Shown here in pieces: positions 37,937-48,700 of a stretch of 64,000 nt of DNA; position 1 is the first letter of the stretch; the number at the start of each line of letters is the position of its first letter. Origin of the DNA: Spirulina major PCC 6313 (GTDB taxonomy: Bacteria > Cyanobacteriota > Cyanobacteriia > Cyanobacteriales > Spirulinaceae); NCBI RefSeq assembly GCF_001890765.1, contig NZ_KV878783.1:311028-375027 (forward strand), in the 5' to 3' direction. The notes under the pieces are model-generated. The model searched no databases, had not been told where the DNA came from, and saw nothing but the letters and a program-made list of their open reading frames with translations. The translations under genes were made by a program, and so were the position numbers.

Positions 37937-38563
37937 TTATAGCAAGTCTTGGACCTCATTCCAGGCCAACGTCAGCAACGCATTAATAATCGCTGCCGCC
38001 ACCGGTGATCCCCCCTTGCGTCCCTGGGTGTAAATGGAGAGAATCCCCGACTCGATCAGACGTTGTTTCGCTTCCACCACCTGGACAAACCCCACCGGCA
38101 CACCAATCACCAAGGGCGGCATTTGTCCCGTTTTTGCCACCGCATCACAGAGGGCTAACAAGGCCGTTGGTGCGTTACCAATCCCATAAATTGCGTGGGG
38201 ATATTGCTCAAAACAGCGTAATAATCCGGTTTCGGTGCGGGTTTTTCCAGGTAACGCTTCCGTTGCAAAATCTAACGCCGTCAGAATCGGATTTTGGAAG
38301 GTTTGCGCCACTTTACGTAAAATTCCCTGCCGTACCATCGTCACATCCACCACCAAGGGCCGCCCCCCGATCAGGGCCTGGATTCCGGAGGCGATCGCCC
38401 CTTCACTCCACCGCACCAACTCCAAAAACTCAAAATCCGCCGTACTATGAATCACCCGCCGCACAATTTCATATTCCGCCGCACTCAGATCATGCACCCC
38501 CACCTCTTGATCAATCAGGGCGAAACTTTCATAGACAATCGGATGGTCAAGCAGTATCGTCAT
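37937..38563 (-). CDS. cobH: Precorrin-8X methylmutase (CobH/CbiC)
   Basis: 208 aa. The catalytic His39 lies in VRRVIHSTADFEFLELV; further signatures are PLVVDVTMVRQGI, GIGNAPTALLAL and the terminal RKGGSPVAAAIINALL. It moves the C-11 methyl to C-12, forming hydrogenobyrinate or cobyrinate in B12 synthesis. No other cob gene or cobalamin riboswitch is next to it, as is common for the dispersed cyanobacterial pathway. Ends 30 bp upstream of the zinc-ribbon gene on the same strand. Confidence 0.95.
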   Translation of the reverse strand: MTILLDHPIVYESFALIDQEVGVHDLSAAEYEIVRRVIHSTADFEFLELVRWSEGAIASGIQALIGGRPLVVDVTMVRQGILRKVAQTFQNPILTALDFATEALPGKTRTETGLLRCFEQYPHAIYGIGNAPTALLALCDAVAKTGQMPPLVIGVPVGFVQVVEAKQRLIESGILSIYTQGRKGGSPVAAAIINALLTLAWNEVQDLL

Positions 38564-38715
38564 CGGGTTCTAGCACTAAAAACAGACCGGGCGGCTTTAG
38601 CCCCTTGCTCCTAGAGTAAGCCGAGATCAGGCCGTTACTCCAGAAAATCACAAGCACAGACAAGGCCGCTTCAGTCCCTGGCTCAAAAAGATGAGACAGG
38701 ATTTCATCATGAGGG

Positions 38716-39576
38716 TTAAGATGCGATCGCGCTTAAATGCTCCAAATCCACCCCCGCGAGTTTTTCCTGAATATAGGCTTGCTCTTCCTCTGAAAACAGG
38801 GTAAAAAACTTCGTCGCATTGGCATTTTGAATCTGTTCCGTCACCGCTGGTTCACAGTTTTCATAGCGGTTTTTCATCAGCGGCTTGGCCGTCACCTTGT
38901 AATCTTCGAGCATCGTTGGTTCAAAGGGAATCGCTAAAAAGTCACAGAGATCCCGCATCGACTGTTCCGGATTCGCCACCAAAGACTCATACCGCACCAG
39001 CGTATGGTTCGGCTTGGCTAAATACTGCTGTGTCACCTGAATATCCGTCAGCCACCGCTGCACACATTGCTCAATCGTACCGTGTTCATAGCCCCACTTT
39101 TGCGGATATTTCCGCGCTGCATCATAGAGCGAAGCCACTACATCCGTCCCACTGCGCACCAGATGGATAATTTTTACATCCGGCACATAACGTTCAACAT
39201 ACTTTAAATAATGGAGATGTTTCGGGCTTTTTTCGAGCCAAATATGATGTCCAGTTTGGCGAGTAATCGTGTCGAGATCATGAACAAATTTTTCTGCTTG
39301 CCAGGCGATGGGAAGGGGATATTTTGACCAACTTGAGGCTAATTCCGGATGTCCCATATCCTCGCAAAACTGAGTAATCCAAGGATGAAATTGCTGCGAG
39401 GTGAGACCAAACATTAAGCGGCGCGGTTCATGGGTGGGAATGAGATATTGAAAAAACTTTGATTCTGGGACAGAAAAGATATCGGAATGGGCGGCAATTA
39501 AGCATTGTAATAACGTGGTTCCCGATCGCCCACAGCCGACGAGAAAAATACGTTGTTTAACAGAGGTAATCGTCAT
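38716..39576 (-). CDS. Sulfotransferase family protein
   Basis: 286 aa. The PAPS-binding 5'-PSB loop FLVGCGRSGTTLLQCLI is at residues 11-27, and the 3'-PB helix motif IHLVRSGTDVVASLYDAAR is in the middle. It would transfer a sulfuryl group to an acceptor hydroxyl, most likely a saccharide or lipid. The hpsL gene lies 500 bp away on the same strand, so polysaccharide sulfation is a plausible role, but no direct evidence shows the acceptor. Confidence 0.88.
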   Translation of the reverse strand: MTITSVKQRIFLVGCGRSGTTLLQCLIAAHSDIFSVPESKFFQYLIPTHEPRRLMFGLTSQQFHPWITQFCEDMGHPELASSWSKYPLPIAWQAEKFVHDLDTITRQTGHHIWLEKSPKHLHYLKYVERYVPDVKIIHLVRSGTDVVASLYDAARKYPQKWGYEHGTIEQCVQRWLTDIQVTQQYLAKPNHTLVRYESLVANPEQSMRDLCDFLAIPFEPTMLEDYKVTAKPLMKNRYENCEPAVTEQIQNANATKFFTLFSEEEQAYIQEKLAGVDLEHLSAIAS

Positions 39577-39822
39577 TTAACTTCTGGGGATGTAGGTCTA
39601 TGAACAATAAATGCCTGTCCAAGATGATCTTGATGGGATGTAATTCGGGATTTAAAATTATTCCTGGATAGTGTGACAGATTAAAAACTGGCCGACTCAA
39701 ATCACGAAAATCATCGCATTTTCCTGCTTTTCCTCCGCGCTTTTGGAACTTATTGGAGCAATTTTGGTTCTGACAAGATAACGCCATTGGTTTCAGTTCC
39801 TCTCATTGCTCAATACTCAGCC

Positions 39823-40062
39823 ATGTTTAACCTTTTTCAAACCACTCAAGGACAATCTCCATTACGTCAACGTCTACAAAATTGGTGTGGAGAAGCGATT
39901 GTGGAGCGGGCGATCGCACCTCGCCAACAGGGTCGGGTTAAGTTTCGCGGCAGCTATTGGTTTGCTCAATGTATTGATGGTAGCAGCTTCAATCCTGGCA
40001 TGATTGTATATGTAACGGGACGCGAAGAACTCACCTTATTCGTGACGGCTAGCACCCAGTAA
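39823..40062 (+). CDS. Stand-alone NfeD-like OB-fold protein, 79 aa
   Basis: Basic leader (SPLRQRLQNWCGEAIVERA), then the OB-fold core GRVKFRGSYWFAQCIDG and PGMIVYVTGREELTLFVT. This matches the NfeD C-terminal domain pattern (GxVxFxGxxWxA). It is a paralogue-like match to the 73-aa protein at 34211. Convergent with hpsL (15-bp gap). ATG at 39823 chosen over 39787. Confidence 0.7.
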   Translation: MFNLFQTTQGQSPLRQRLQNWCGEAIVERAIAPRQQGRVKFRGSYWFAQCIDGSSFNPGMIVYVTGREELTLFVTASTQ

Positions 40063-40077
40063 TGGCGATGGATTGAC

Positions 40078-41775
40078 CTAACTCGAATTATTTCGTAAGC
40101 GAGCGCGGGCTGCTTTGTTCTGGCGCAGCAGTTCTTCGGCTTCCCGTGCCTCTGCTTTTAATTTCTCCTGTTCTTGGGCATCAATATTCGGTAAGTTAAA
40201 CATTACCCCAATAAAAAACCAGTAATAAACCGCCACAGGGTCAGTGTCGAGGGGATACCAATAGGGGAAAAAGCTAATAATCAAAATAAAGACCCAAAAA
40301 CTAGAGGCGAAATTGCGCACGCTGGGGGTTTTGAGCGATCGCGTAATTCGATGGGTCACCCAAGTAATATTACCCGTGAACAGAATGAAGGCAAGCAGTC
40401 CCGGATACCCCATCTCATAGAGCAATTTCGGGTGAAAGGTTTCCACGAGGGCCGTTTCGCCAAAGATGCGGGTGGAATTGGTGGCTTTGCCCAAACCGCG
40501 ACCCAAGAAGCCCCGCTGTTCCTCCGTGGCCCAGCGGAACTGCTCCATGATGAACGCCTGAGGGGGTGAGGCTTCGGCACGGCTTTGGAAACTGTCGATC
40601 CGTTCTTGGATTAACTCCGGGTTAGAGGCGATCGCCACACTCAGCACCAGCGCCAAGCCAATCCCAATTGGTAAAAACCGCTTCACATTCGCCAATTGAC
40701 CCGTCAGCACCAACAAAATCACCGTCACCACCGGCACCAACGCCAAGGCAATCCGCTGCCCCGAAATCACCGCATTGACAAACACCAACCCCATCCCCGC
40801 TAGCCCCCCCAGCCGCCACCACAGCGAGGTATCACAAAACGTCGTCGTGAACGTCAGGGCACTATTAGAAATCAAAAACCACGACCAATGCCACGGCGAG
40901 GCAAACGTCCCCGGCAGCCGAATAAAATTCTGTGATGGACTATAGCCCAGCGATCCCCCTACCAAACATTTCGCTTCGACGCTGGCTTTAAACAACGCAT
41001 CCCCCACCTCATTGCGTGTCCCCTCACAGCTACCACTTTCCAGCATCAAATACTGCAACACCCCCAGCCCACAGCAGATCAACGCCAAAATCAAATGCAC
41101 CCGACAGAGCCACAACAGGCCTTTTTTGTCGCGGACAAAATAGTACGCACAAAAAATCAGAGGGATATAGCCCATCAAGACTTTCAAGCCTAGAACCCCC
41201 TGGGCGAGGGGAATTCCTTCTTTACAGAGCATCCCCCGGCCGCGTCGGGGCAAACTCGAACACATGGGCAAAATAAACTGCATCGAGCCGTTGACCGCAA
41301 TCAAGGTCAAGCAAGCACAGAGGGTCAAAATTCCCAGGGTGGCCATGATTTCTGATTTCACGAAAATCGGCTTTTTCTCCCGTTTACATTTCAAAACCAA
41401 GGCAATCAACGCTGGGATGAAAAACGCATCTTTGGCCAGGTTAAACAGCGCATTGCCCCCCACCACCTGATAAATCACCGTGCCGCTAAAGGGCATATAA
41501 ACCAGAAACAGCCATAGGGCACTGCGGGGATATTGATACGACCAATACATGACGGGTACGCCTGCCCCCAGGGCCAGCCCAATTTTTTCGTTAATCAGGA
41601 TCAGGGGTAGCCCCACGACGAGGAGAAAGGCGATGCAGATCCCATTAACCTGAATTAATTTTTGGCGGTGTTCTTTGGCTTGCCGTTTTTGGGCGGCTAG
41701 TTCTTTGGGGGTAAGGGGGGGAGCGGTGGCGGCGGCGTTTTTTTTGTTGGTTTTGCGGCGCTTGGATTTAACCAT
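40078..41775 (-). CDS. hpsL: Hormogonium polysaccharide biosynthesis membrane protein HpsL (O-antigen ligase-like)
   Basis: 565 aa. A basic cytoplasmic start (MVKSKRRKTNKK), then about ten TM helices and a large loop with EERGFLG-type sequence, ending in a coiled-coil tail (EQEKLKAEAREAEELLRQ). Recognisable segments include LWLFLVYMPFSGTVIYQVVG, NAVISGQRIALALVPVVTVI and YYWFFIGVMFNLPNIDAQ. The O-antigen-ligase/Wzy layout suggests polymerisation or transfer of glycan at the plasma membrane. In Nostoc, hps genes support hormogonium motility polysaccharide. Confidence 0.82.
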   Translation of the reverse strand: MVKSKRRKTNKKNAAATAPPLTPKELAAQKRQAKEHRQKLIQVNGICIAFLLVVGLPLILINEKIGLALGAGVPVMYWSYQYPRSALWLFLVYMPFSGTVIYQVVGGNALFNLAKDAFFIPALIALVLKCKREKKPIFVKSEIMATLGILTLCACLTLIAVNGSMQFILPMCSSLPRRGRGMLCKEGIPLAQGVLGLKVLMGYIPLIFCAYYFVRDKKGLLWLCRVHLILALICCGLGVLQYLMLESGSCEGTRNEVGDALFKASVEAKCLVGGSLGYSPSQNFIRLPGTFASPWHWSWFLISNSALTFTTTFCDTSLWWRLGGLAGMGLVFVNAVISGQRIALALVPVVTVILLVLTGQLANVKRFLPIGIGLALVLSVAIASNPELIQERIDSFQSRAEASPPQAFIMEQFRWATEEQRGFLGRGLGKATNSTRIFGETALVETFHPKLLYEMGYPGLLAFILFTGNITWVTHRITRSLKTPSVRNFASSFWVFILIISFFPYWYPLDTDPVAVYYWFFIGVMFNLPNIDAQEQEKLKAEAREAEELLRQNKAARARLRNNSS

Positions 41776-41922
41776 GAAGAGGTGCAGAAATTAGCGGTCG
41801 AGACGATGCCCTGGCGAATGAGGGGGGAGCGATCGCGCTCCATCCGTTTCCCTAATAATTAATAATTGTGGCATTTTCCCCCGCCCCGTCACCCCGCCAT
41901 AAAATTTATTTAGGCGGTAGGA

Positions 41923-41951
41923 TTGACAGACGAAAAACCCTTTGCTACGAT
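41923..41951 (+). promoter_or_regulatory. Sigma-70-type promoter of tRNA-Lys
   Basis: TTGACA (41923-41928), a 17-bp spacer and TACGAT (41946-41951), with the tRNA starting 40 bp downstream of the -10 element. The consensus -35 and exact spacing make this the best promoter seen in the window. Confidence 0.7.
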
Positions 41952-41991
41952 AAAGAACCGTGCGCAAATAAAGAAATTATTCCAAGCACAG

Positions 41992-42063
41992 GGGTCGCTA
42001 GCTCAATGGTAGAGTACTCGGCTTTTAACCGATTTGTTCTGGGTTCGAGTCCCAGGCGACCCA
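41992..42063 (+). tRNA. trnK: tRNA-Lys (anticodon UUU)
   Basis: 72 nt. Acceptor stem GGGTCGC/GCGACCC with discriminator A; D-arm GCTCAATGGTAGAGT; anticodon loop CTTTTAA with anticodon TTT; T-arm CTGGG-TTCGAGT-CCCAG. One C-U mismatch at the top of the anticodon stem (27-43). CCA is not encoded. Confidence 0.97.
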
Positions 42064-42212
42064 TAAACATCTATGAATCGCAACTCAAATTAACAAAAGT
42101 TCTTAGGAGTCTGATAGACTAACTTAAGATTCTGATCACGATTGAACTGCGACCCATCCGAATGATGGTACGTGGACTGACAACATTAAAGAAAACGATA
42201 GGAGGATGATTT

Positions 42213-43292
42213 ATGGCGCTCGTACCCATGCGGCTACTGTTGGATCACGCCGCTGAAAACGGCTATGGCATTCCTGCATACAACGTCAACAACATGGAAC
42301 AGATCTTGTCGATCATGCAGGCTGCGGATGAAACCAACAGCCCGGTGATTCTTCAAGCGTCCCGTGGTGCTCGCTCCTACGCAGGTGAAAACTTCTTGCG
42401 TCACCTTGTCTTGGCTGCGGTCGAAACCTATCCTCACATTCCCGTGGTCATGCACCAAGACCATGGCAACAGCCCAGCCACTTGCTATTCAGCAATTCGC
42501 AACGGCTTCACCAGTGTCATGATGGATGGTTCCTTGGAAGCGGATGCGAAAACCCCCGCCAGCTTTGAATACAATGCCAGCGTCACCGCTGAAGTGGTGA
42601 AAGTGGCTCACTCCGTTGGGGCCAGTGTTGAAGGTGAACTCGGCTGCCTCGGTTCGTTGGAAACTGGAGCCGGTGAAGCGGAAGATGGTCATGGTTTTGA
42701 AGGAACCTTGAGCAAAGATCAGTTGCTCACTGATCCCGATGAGGCCGTGGCATTTGTGGAGCAAACCCAAGTAGATGCGCTCGCGGTGGCGATCGGCACC
42801 AGCCATGGGGCTTACAAGTTCACCCGCAAACCGACGGGCGAAGTGTTGGCCATTAGCCGCATTGAAGAAATTCACAACCGCCTGCCCAACACCCACTTGG
42901 TGATGCACGGATCTTCTTCCGTTCCCCAAGAATGGTTGGACATGATCAACCAGTACGGCGGTAAGATTCCTGAAACCTATGGTGTTCCCGTTGAGGAAAT
43001 CCAAAAGGGAATCAAGAGCGGTGTGCGCAAAGTGAACATCGACACGGATAACCGTTTGGCAATCACGGCGGCGATTCGTGAAGCGGCGATGAAAGATCCG
43101 TCCAACTTTGACCCCCGCCACTTCATGAAGCCCTCGATCAAGTACATGAAGCAAGTGTGCTCCGATCGCTACCAACAATTTGGTGCCGCGGGCAACGCCA
43201 CCAAGATTAAGCAAATCCCCTTGGATGAATTTGCGAAGAAATACGCATCGGGTGAACTCAGCGCCAAGACCAAAGGCGCAGTGGCTGTTTAA
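42213..43292 (+). CDS. fba: Class II fructose-bisphosphate aldolase
   Basis: 359 aa. Zinc-dependent aldolase acting in the Calvin cycle and glycolysis. Signatures: [31 protein letters not shown] (catalytic Asp and zinc His), [50 protein letters not shown] and [15 protein letters not shown]. Strong AGGAGG at 42200-42205, 7 nt before the ATG. A clear terminator follows. Confidence 0.97.
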   Translation: MALVPMRLLLDHAAENGYGIPAYNVNNMEQILSIMQAADETNSPVILQASRGARSYAGENFLRHLVLAAVETYPHIPVVMHQDHGNSPATCYSAIRNGFTSVMMDGSLEADAKTPASFEYNASVTAEVVKVAHSVGASVEGELGCLGSLETGAGEAEDGHGFEGTLSKDQLLTDPDEAVAFVEQTQVDALAVAIGTSHGAYKFTRKPTGEVLAISRIEEIHNRLPNTHLVMHGSSSVPQEWLDMINQYGGKIPETYGVPVEEIQKGIKSGVRKVNIDTDNRLAITAAIREAAMKDPSNFDPRHFMKPSIKYMKQVCSDRYQQFGAAGNATKIKQIPLDEFAKKYASGELSAKTKGAVAV

Positions 43293-43359
43293 TTAAACGT
43301 TAATTCAAACGCCTGGTGCGATCGCACCTTCTACCCCGAAGGACGATCAGCGCAATAAA

Positions 43360-43395
43360 GCGGAGACTCGCTTACAGAGTCTCCGCTTGTTTTTT
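43360..43395 (+). terminator. Rho-independent terminator of fba
   Basis: GCGGAGACTC (43360-43369) pairs with GAGTCTCCGC (43377-43386) around a 7-nt loop, followed by TTGTTTTTT. It lies 68 bp after the fba stop. Confidence 0.9.
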
Positions 43396-43495
43396 GGAAA
43401 AAAATTGATTCTTTTACCGCTCAACCCCGCAGAGAGACACGCCAGATCCTAAAATAGCGAAGGATACGATCGCAAAAGAATCAGGAGAAGGCGGC

Positions 43496-44827
43496 GTGAC
43501 AACGCGAGTAATCATCGTGCGACATGGGCAAAGTACCTACAACGCCCAGAAACGCATTCAGGGCCGGTGTGATGAATCTGTTTTGACGGAACGGGGGCAA
43601 CAGGAAGCGGCGAAAGTTGCAGCGGCATTGCAAGGCATTCAATTAACAGCGGTTTACCATAGCCCCTTAAAACGGGCTGCCCAAACGGCGCAAATCATCA
43701 CCCAAACCCTTGAATTAGATGATCCACCGATCGCATCGCCCCAGTTGCTCGAAGTGGATTTACCCCTCTGGGAAGGGATGAAGCGGGACGAGGTGCGCGA
43801 TCGCTTCCCCACTGAATATCACCAATGGCATGAGCAGCCGGCTGAATTTTCCATGGAGGTCAACGGCAAGGCTCATTACCCGGTGCGATCGCTCTACCGC
43901 CAAGCCCAAGAATTTTGGCAAAGTTTCCTCCCCCACCACGACGGTCAAACGGTGCTGATCGTCGCCCATAACGGCATTAACCGCTGTTTGTTAATGAGTG
44001 CGTTGGGGATGGATTGCAGCCGTTATCAATCCTTGCAGCAGTCCAATTGTTGTATTAATGTCTTGAACTTCACCGGGGGCTGGGGTGATCCGGTGCAGGC
44101 GGAATCCCTCAATCAGGTGTCTCACATGGGGATAGTGCTGCCCTCGCCGCGACCGCCCCATAATCAACTGCGGATGTTGTTGGTGCGCCATGGTGAGACC
44201 GATTGGAACCGGGAGGGGCGTTTCCAAGGTATTAAAGATATTCCCTTGAACGATCGCGGCCGGGAACAGGCCGGAAAAGCCGCCGCCTATTTGCAAGGGG
44301 TGCAGATTGACAACGCCGTCAGCAGCCCGATGTTGCGCCCCAAGGAAACTGCTGAAATCATCCTCCAACACCATCCCCAGATCACCCTCGAAACGGACCC
44401 GGAACTCTGCGAAATTGGTCACGGTCTTTGGGAAGGGAAGTTAGAGACGGAAATTGAGACGGCCTATCCGGGGTTGTTGGCTCAGTGGAAGGTTGCGCCG
44501 GAGACGGTGCAAATGCCGGAAGGGGAAAATTTACAGCAGGTGTGGGATCGGGCGGTGGCGGCCTGGACTGCGATCGCCGCCCGCTTCAGCAGCGGTGAGC
44601 CGAAAACCGTCCTTGTGGTGGCCCATGATGCGGTGAATAAAGTAATTCTTTGTTCTCTGCTGGGCTTGGAACCCAAGGATATTTGGGACATTAAGCAGGG
44701 AAATGGCGCGGTTACGGTGATTGACTATCCCCACGGGGCCGACAGTCAGCCCATCCTCCAAACTCTGAACCTGACCACCTATCTAAGTGCGGGGATTTTG
44801 GATCAAACGGCGGCTGGGGCCTTGTAG
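43496..44827 (+). CDS. Tandem histidine-phosphatase (phosphoglycerate-mutase-like) protein, 443 aa
   Basis: Two phosphatase domains in one chain. Domain 1 has the RHG motif VIIVRHGQSTYNAQ and VLIVAHNGINR; domain 2 has LLVRHGETDWNREGRFQG and VLVVAHDAVNK. Both have an acid/His pair, so both may be active. The layout matches cyanobacterial PGM-like proteins, one of which (Synechocystis slr1124) has been assigned as a phosphoserine phosphatase; substrate here is not provable from sequence. The start is a GTG at 43496 with AGGAGAAGG just upstream. A YaaW-like gene follows after about 60 bp. Confidence 0.88.
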   Translation: MTTRVIIVRHGQSTYNAQKRIQGRCDESVLTERGQQEAAKVAAALQGIQLTAVYHSPLKRAAQTAQIITQTLELDDPPIASPQLLEVDLPLWEGMKRDEVRDRFPTEYHQWHEQPAEFSMEVNGKAHYPVRSLYRQAQEFWQSFLPHHDGQTVLIVAHNGINRCLLMSALGMDCSRYQSLQQSNCCINVLNFTGGWGDPVQAESLNQVSHMGIVLPSPRPPHNQLRMLLVRHGETDWNREGRFQGIKDIPLNDRGREQAGKAAAYLQGVQIDNAVSSPMLRPKETAEIILQHHPQITLETDPELCEIGHGLWEGKLETEIETAYPGLLAQWKVAPETVQMPEGENLQQVWDRAVAAWTAIAARFSSGEPKTVLVVAHDAVNKVILCSLLGLEPKDIWDIKQGNGAVTVIDYPHGADSQPILQTLNLTTYLSAGILDQTAAGAL

Positions 44828-44889
44828 CACCACGGCAGGGCTAGAACGGGAGCGAAAGCGTTACATTGAGGGGAAAGATTGGAGCTTCA

Positions 44890-45756
44890 GTGACGGAGGA
44901 TAACGGTTTGGATGAACTGCGTGCGGCCCTGGATCTCGCGACGGATGAGGAATTAGGACAACTGACCCATATTTTGTTTTGTCGGCGGTTTAATCCTCTG
45001 GACTATTTTCAGACCCCAGCGGTGGCTGAGGTGCAGCAATGCGATCGCACCACCCAACTGGCGATGCTACAACAGCGGTTTTTCTTCCTCGCTGCCGATG
45101 GCATGACGGTGCTCCGGGGTCGTAGCCACGCGATCAGTTATCACCAAGTCCTGATCCAAGTCTGCCGCTATTTAAAAATCCCTCATGCAGCTTCCCTGTC
45201 CACGCTGGATCTAGAGGCGGAAATCTTTCTGCACCTCATGGGCCAAGCGTGGCAGAAACTCCCAGCGGCTGAACAAAATTCCCTCACGGTGAAGATTCAG
45301 CGATCGCTCACCCGCACCGACTTTGCCGAACCCCTCCCGGCTCAACTACAACACAACCCGATGCAGTTTTTGCTCAAAGGGGGCGGTGTCGTGGCAATTA
45401 GTGCCGTGGTGCGGTCTTTGGTGTTGAACCATATCGCCCGCCAATTTACCCTCCATTTTGCCCAGTACCAAGCCACCCAGGCCATCCTCCGCCGGGGCGG
45501 TGCGATCGCCGCCGGTCAACTCCAGCATCAGATCGCCCTCCAAGCCGCCCGCCGAGGCATGGTCACCACCGCCGCCCGCCATGGGGCCGCCCGGACTCTC
45601 TTCGCCGCCCTGGGGCCGATTCTCTGGGCTACCTTTTTGGCGGATCTTGGCTGGCGGGCCATTGCGACGAATTACGGGCGAATCATTCCGATCATTTTTG
45701 CGATCGCGCAAATCCGCCTCACCCGTGCCGCCATCTGGGAACCCGTCCTGTCGTAG
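44890..45756 (+). CDS. YaaW-like (UPF0174) protein, 288 aa
   Basis: The N-terminal NGLDELRAALDLATDEELGQ is the recurring YaaW/DUF3944-type start, followed by a domain through EIFLHLMGQAWQKL. The C-terminal third has Gly/Ala-rich, weakly hydrophobic helices (GGVVAISAVVRSLVLNHIA, then ARTLFAALGPILWATFLAD) that could associate with membrane. GTG at 44890 is preferred (GGAG at 44881-44884); a TTG at 44866 would add eight residues. Function unknown. Confidence 0.7.
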   Translation: MTEDNGLDELRAALDLATDEELGQLTHILFCRRFNPLDYFQTPAVAEVQQCDRTTQLAMLQQRFFFLAADGMTVLRGRSHAISYHQVLIQVCRYLKIPHAASLSTLDLEAEIFLHLMGQAWQKLPAAEQNSLTVKIQRSLTRTDFAEPLPAQLQHNPMQFLLKGGGVVAISAVVRSLVLNHIARQFTLHFAQYQATQAILRRGGAIAAGQLQHQIALQAARRGMVTTAARHGAARTLFAALGPILWATFLADLGWRAIATNYGRIIPIIFAIAQIRLTRAAIWEPVLS

Positions 45757-45779
45757 TTTGTGATCTCCGCCCGCCCCGA

Positions 45780-48700
45780 CTAATCTCGCGCCAACGCTGG
45801 AAACTGTTCGCGATCGCGCAGACTGTCAAAATCAGGATTCGTTTTGGCTCGTTCCGCGTAGCTGGTTTGCAGCGCGATCGCCCGCGTTAGGTTTTCAAGG
45901 GCGCGATCGGGTTGATTGCTGCGGGCGTAGGCCGTGGCCCGGTTGTACCAGGCTGAGGCATAATTGGGTCGGATGCGGATCGCTTGGTCATAGGCGGCGA
46001 TCGCCTTGGCATAGTCTTCCTGTTGCTGGAAGGTTGTGCCGAGATTGTTATGGGCGGGATGGTATTCCGGTCGGAGGTTAATCACCTGCTCAAACGTGGC
46101 GATCGCTTGGGCGCTCTTGCCCAAAGCCTGCTGAGCTAAGCCCAGATTATTGATCGCCGGGTAATAATCCTCTTTGGTATCGATCGCATCTTGATAGGCA
46201 GCGATCGCCTCTTCATAGCGCTGCAATTGAAACAGCGCATTTCCCTTGCTGTACCAGGCGAGGGTATTGTCATCGCGCAGCGCCAAAACTTGATGATAGG
46301 CCGCGATCGCCTCCTCATACCGCTCCAAATTGTAGAGCGCACTGCCCCGCCCATACCAAGGCTCCGGGCGATCCGGCTCTAAGGGAATCGCCTCATCATA
46401 GGCGGCGAGAGCGTCTTCGTATTGTTGTAACTCAAAAAACTGGTTACCTCGCTCCAGCCAGGTTTGAGCGGTGGCGTTTTCTAACTCACTCCGCGTGGCC
46501 AGATAATCCCGATACAGAGCAACGGGAATCGCCCATTCGCGATCCGCCTCCACCGTTGCCTCTGCAATCTTGCCCTGATGAATCCCCAATAATTTACCCT
46601 GCCGATTCACCACCGGACTACCCGACAGAATCTCTAACGGCGACTCATACCCCAACAGATAAACCCCCGGCAAGGATGAATAGCGCACGTTGGCGATCGC
46701 CACGGTTTCGAGGGGAGCGGTCATAAAATTATCTAGGGTTTCTGGGGTGGTGGCTTGCAGATACACCCAATCGTCCGAGCGCAGATCATCAGGCTCACCC
46801 AAGGCCAACTGCGGATAGGAGCATTGGGGATTGTTTTGTTTGAGTTTCAAAAGCACCATGGCACTTTTCGGCAAGGCTTCCACGATATCCACGGGCCGGG
46901 GGGGGGATTGGCGCAGGGAGATGGTGACATTTTCGCCGCCGGCGATCGCCGCCTCCGTCGTCAAAATCGTGCAGGCATAGGGTTCCCCCTCCACCACGAC
47001 CCCCACCCATTGCTGAGCATTGTCCGGTGCTTGAATCACCACCGTACTCGCTTGCACCGTGGCACTCACTTGATCCAAAGAGGCTTGGAAGAGTCCGAGC
47101 GATCGCGCCCCGACCACTGCCATCCCTGCTACCCCCAGCACGCCCGCGCCACCCGCGATCAGTTGCACCGTGCGGCGGGACAGGGCGAAACGACGACGCT
47201 TGACAGTGGCGGCAGTAGGGGGGCGATCGTGCAGGGTCGCCGAGTTGAGGTCTAAATGCTTAAACGCCGCCAGGGCCGGAATCGCCGACTCAAAACGCTG
47301 CCGGAAGTCATAACAAACCATCCGATCCAAAAACGCCTTGAAACCCGGCGTGAGCTTCACCAAATGATGCCATTGCAATTCGCCGCTTGTCGGATCATCG
47401 GGAATATGTTCCGGATCGAGGCCGGTCAGGGCTTGGAGCGCGATCATCCCCACGGCGTAGATATCACTGCTCAACTTCGGCCGGCCTTGGGTTTGCTCAC
47501 TCGGTGCGTATCCTGTTGTGCCAATGGCCACCGTCACTTTGGTTTTGCCATCAAGGGAGGTTTGCTTACTGATCTGCTTCACGGCCCCAAAGTCAATCAA
47601 GACGAGCCTGCGATCGCTCACCCGCCGTCGGATATTCGCCGGCTTCAAATCCCGGTGAATAATCCCTTGGGCATGGATCACACTCAGCACCTCTAGCATT
47701 TCATACACAAGCTGCCGCACCGCTGCTTCCGGGAGTTTCTTCCCCGGCGGTAATTCCGTTTCCAGATCATGGCCGTCAATAAATTCTTCGACTAAATAAA
47801 ACTCTTGATCTTCTTCAAAATGAGCCAAAAGCTGCGGAATCTGAGCATGTTGCCCCAAACGACTCAGCACATCCGCTTCCCGTTTAAACAGGTGTTTCGC
47901 AATTTTGTAGGTTTTATCGGTGTGTTCTTTGAGCTTGAGCTTTTTGACAATGCAAGTGGGTTGGCCGGGAAATTGCTCATCAATGGCAATATAGGTTTCT
48001 CCAAATCCCCCCCGGCTGAGGGGACGCACCACCCGATAGCGATGGGCTAAATACAGCGCGGTGGGGCTGGATTCTGGCGGTTGAGCCGTGAACAGCGGCG
48101 GACTCTGAGCCGCTTCGCCATCCCACTCCGTCACAATCCGGGAATGCTCAATCTCACTGTCTAGGGTTGCATTGGTGATGATGGCCAAGTTCTGATCGGG
48201 AGGGCCGTCAAGGTCAGGGTCACACTCGCTGTGTCGTTGGCCTAAGCCGGCAACGGCTGAGGGGGCGGTGTCTGAGGTGGCCATGTCGAGCCAGTCATGG
48301 AGTTCTGTGGCGGAGGAAAAATACTGGGTAATGATGAGGTTGATCAGATGGGCGAGGCGATCGCTAACGACGGTCGTTTTGCGCCAATCTTGGGTGAGAT
48401 TCACCGGCTCAATCCCCGTCAGGCCATGGAGAATCGTCACCCCCAAACAGTAAAGATCGCCCCCCACCGTCGGCGGCACGATCGCATCGGGTGGTAAATA
48501 GCCAGCCGCCGCGATCGCCGCCTGGCCCGCCGGAATCCGCTCATGGGCATAGGTTGCCCCAAAATGGGTCAGCCACCAACGCCCCGCCTCGGCACTGTAG
48601 AAAAAACTGTGGGGCTGAAGATTGCCGTGGATCATGCCGCGATCGTGGATCGTGGTGAGCGTCGGTAAAATATCCTGGAGCAGTTGTACCATATCCTGCT

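Noticed and set aside
42489-43214. 241-codon minus-strand frame opposite fba
   Set aside because: Shadow of a highly conserved aldolase; repetitive GC-biased composition.
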